Shown piece by piece: positions 62,364-64,000 of a stretch of 64,000 nt of DNA (its first letter is position 1; each line of letters begins with the position of its first letter). The notes beneath the pieces were generated by a model. It was given only the letters and a program-made list of their open reading frames with translations. It did no database searches and was not told where the DNA came from. The translations under genes and the position numbers were made by a program. This DNA comes from [Clostridium] viride DSM 6836. GTDB taxonomy: Bacteria; Bacillota; Clostridia; Oscillospirales; Oscillospiraceae. The stretch is from the NCBI GenBank assembly GCA_000620945.1, contig JHZO01000004.1, positions 496,001-560,000 on the forward strand, given 5' to 3'.

Positions 62364-62484
62364 GCTTCGGCAAAGAACTCAAGGCGAAAGGATGTATAGC
62401 CTTGCTAATTTCGGTAAACAATGCAATGGAATGAGGAATTTGCAGGCAGGGAAGTCATAACTTGTAAAAAATTCAATAGAAGTC

Positions 62485-62513
62485 TTGCCGAAGAATTGCA
62501 ATTTATGTATACT
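62485..62513 (+). promoter_or_regulatory. SigA-type promoter of the LCP gene
   Basis: TTGCCG, a 17-base spacer and TATACT, 77 bases before the start codon at 62591. Two divergent promoters fill the 308-base gap 62283-62590, which otherwise holds nothing I recognise. Confidence 0.7.
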
Positions 62514-62590
62514 GTTAAAATATTGTGGCGTATCGCGGCAACTTTTGGGTTGGTGAGGTATGAGGGCAAGACAAAAGGAGGCAATCGGCC

Positions 62591-63631
62591 TTGGGAACGA
62601 AAAAGAAAAAGTTAAAAAAACCGTATCGCGTGATGCGTACGATGTATCGGGGGATCGTAGCCATCTCCGCAACCATTGTGGCGCTATACATTGCCATGAC
62701 CTTGGCACTGCGTCCACCGGAGCCGGTTCAGGCGGCCAATACGGAGGATCAGACCACGCCCACGGGGCAAGAAGTAGAACAGCAAGTCCAAGATCCCGGC
62801 ATTACGACCAGCAGTGGCAGTAAGGAACGGAAAGAGCGCTGCTATACCTTCTTGCTGGCCGCCAGTGATGATGGCAACGGAAATGCAGATACCATTATGG
62901 TGATGAGCTATGATGTCCCGAATCAAAAGATTGGGGTGGTATCGATTCCCAGAGACACGGTGGTGAACACCAAACGAAAGATGCCGAAGATCAATGCCGC
63001 CTACTCCAATGGTGTGGAGAGTTTGCAGAGTGAAGTCGCAAATTTAGTTGGCTTCCCGATTGATTTTTATATTACTGTTGATATGAAAGCCTTTGTGGAA
63101 TTGGTGGATGCCGTAGGCGGTGTCGACTTTGATGTTCCGGTGGAAATGTACTACGATGACCCTACGCAGGATCTTTCCATTCACTATTCACCCGGAATGC
63201 AGCACCTTTCCGGTCAGCAGGCTTTGGAGGTCGCTCGCTTCCGCAAGAATGGGGACGGTACCGGCTATCCTGACTCTGACATTGGAAGAACCAAAACCCA
63301 GCAGACGATGATGGCATCCCTGGCAGATAAGGTGATCGCTTGGAACAATGTGACCAAAATCAATCAATTCGTCAAAATCTTTTCCAAGAACGTAAAGACC
63401 GATCTGAGTGTTCGAGAAATGGCTTACTTTGCCTCAGAAGCGTCCAAAATGAATTTGGATACCGCGTTAGCCGGCTCCACCTTGCCGGGCGATGGCACCA
63501 AGAAATATAAGGGATATAAATGGTGCTACGCCTTGGATCAGCAGGCAAGTCTTGCGATTTTAAACCAATATGTCAACCCCTACACGGAACCACTGACACT
63601 AAACGATGTGGATTTTGTCACCGTCAATTAA
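62591..63631 (+). CDS. LytR-CpsA-Psr (LCP) family ligase
   Basis: A 346-residue membrane enzyme that attaches teichoic acid or capsule-like polymers to peptidoglycan. Cytoplasmic basic start, one helix (about 18-38), a linker, then the LCP domain: ADTIMVMSYD, the arginine-bearing VVSIPRDTVV, INAAYSNG, VDAVGGVDFDVP and ARFRKNGDGTGYPDSDIGRTKTQQ. The TTG start follows AAAGGAGG. With the LTA-synthase-like and CsaB genes it points to an elaborate cell-wall polymer set. Confidence 0.93.
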   Translation: MGTKKKKLKKPYRVMRTMYRGIVAISATIVALYIAMTLALRPPEPVQAANTEDQTTPTGQEVEQQVQDPGITTSSGSKERKERCYTFLLAASDDGNGNADTIMVMSYDVPNQKIGVVSIPRDTVVNTKRKMPKINAAYSNGVESLQSEVANLVGFPIDFYITVDMKAFVELVDAVGGVDFDVPVEMYYDDPTQDLSIHYSPGMQHLSGQQALEVARFRKNGDGTGYPDSDIGRTKTQQTMMASLADKVIAWNNVTKINQFVKIFSKNVKTDLSVREMAYFASEASKMNLDTALAGSTLPGDGTKKYKGYKWCYALDQQASLAILNQYVNPYTEPLTLNDVDFVTVN

Positions 63632-63644
63632 AGATCTAGAACCA

Positions 63645-63683
63645 GGAAGGGAATCGTCGTAGTGGCGATTCCCTTCCTTCTTT
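63645..63683 (+). terminator. Terminator after the LCP gene
   Basis: A 12-bp perfect stem GGAAGGGAATCG/CGATTCCCTTCC followed by TTCTTT. Confidence 0.85.
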
Positions 63684-63710
63684 AGATTCCCCTTGCGCTT
63701 CCACCAGGTT

Positions 63711-63739
63711 TTGTGTAAAATAGAAACGAAATATATACA
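63711..63739 (+). promoter_or_regulatory. SigA-type promoter of dcd
   Basis: TTGTGT, a 17-base spacer and TATACA, 64 bases before the GTG start. Confidence 0.65.
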
Positions 63740-63802
63740 TACCTGAGTGGGCAGTTCCGTTCGCAACACTATGCTCATAAAGTGGATAAGGGGAGAAGTT
63801 CC

Positions 63803-64000
63803 GTGTTACTGTCCGGAGAAGAAATTAAGAAGCATCTTGGAAAAGAGATTATTATTGAACCGTACCGTCCGTCGCAATTGAATCCAAACAGCTATAACCT
63901 AAAGTTAGCCGATGAGCTGTTGGTCTATACCACGGATACCTTAGATATGAAAAAGCAAAACCCGGTGGAACGATTGACCATTCCACCTGAGGGTTTGGTG
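63803..64000 (+). CDS. dcd: dCTP deaminase (partial, runs off the window)
   Basis: The first 66 codons of a dCTP deaminase/dUTPase-fold enzyme. LLSGEEIKKHLGKEIIIEPY and LNPNSYNLKLADELLVY match the N-terminus of Dcd. GTG start after GGGGAGAAG. The frame stays open to the window edge. A bifunctional Dcd-Dut cannot be excluded without the rest. Confidence 0.88.
   Translation, partial: MLLSGEEIKKHLGKEIIIEPYRPSQLNPNSYNLKLADELLVYTTDTLDMKKQNPVERLTIPPEGLV

Overview
The window is about 50% GC and reads as chromosome of an anaerobic, endospore-forming member of the class Clostridia. The evidence is the spoIIIAC-AH genes, spoVT, a ylbJ-like sporulation membrane gene, a dacF-like carboxypeptidase, the Wal (YycFG) two-component operon with walH and walI, an ECF transporter module next to truA, a CsaB-type pyruvyl transferase (S-layer or cell-wall polymer attachment) and a T-box leader. 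The family cannot be fixed from the sequence alone. I see no rRNA or tRNA genes, CRISPR array, IS element or prophage structural genes.

Layout. 1-6.0 kb: spoIIIAC-AH, an orphan histidine kinase and the CCA-adding enzyme. 6.0-8.8 kb: an 865-bp gene-free stretch that probably encodes a large structured RNA, then an APC permease and a small membrane protein. 8.9-9.7 kb: the C-terminal part of a P-loop ATPase gene. 9.8-18.1 kb: a small Cys protein, ylbJ-like, apbE, spoVT, a T-box-controlled ACT/phenylacetate-CoA ligase pair, a D-2-hydroxyacid dehydrogenase, hemolysin III and a degV gene with an internal duplication. 18.2-26.9 kb (minus strand): clpE-like, then a methyltransferase-ecfA1-ecfA2-ecfT-truA-DUF5711-cvpA operon. 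27-31.9 kb: a DivIVA-like coiled coil, a fused glycosyltransferase-CsaB, DUF4330 and a radical-SAM-like protein that has lost its cluster motif. 32-38.5 kb: calcium P-type ATPase, mntP, a two-gene TauE/SafE transporter, tcdA and a parvulin-type foldase. 38.8-41.3 kb: DUF6514, the N-terminal part of the same P-loop ATPase, and a large serine recombinase. 41.4-64 kb: PAP2 phosphatase, COG2426, cysteine desulfurase, dacF, LTA-synthase-like, pgcA, rlmH, murA, the nudix-walRKHI operon, an EF-G-like GTPase, an ECF sigma/anti-sigma pair, dusB, a lipoprotein, an LCP ligase and the start of dcd.

The main discovery is a split gene. The ATPase N-terminal 96 codons end at 39448 and the C-terminal 265 codons begin at 8923. 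Both are on the + strand and lie 30.5 kb apart in reversed order. The two breakpoints share the hexamer CCCATG. Joining the halves there restores an uninterrupted frame of about 361 codons. Joining the two outer flanks instead makes an imperfect palindrome centred on CCCATGGG that directly abuts the large serine recombinase gene, as expected for its attP. The recombinase has therefore very probably rearranged this chromosome. The 30.5-kb block between the sites is bounded by directly repeated att-like junctions, so excision would rebuild the ATPase gene on a circle. Whether this is a fixed scar or a reversible, possibly sporulation-linked switch cannot be told from one sequence.

Other notable signals are the roughly 520-nt candidate ncRNA with its own terminator at 6.25-6.76 kb, a phenylalanine-specifier T-box on paaK, the degV duplication, and an exact 12-bp inverted repeat that could mask the ribosome-binding site of the split TauE pair.
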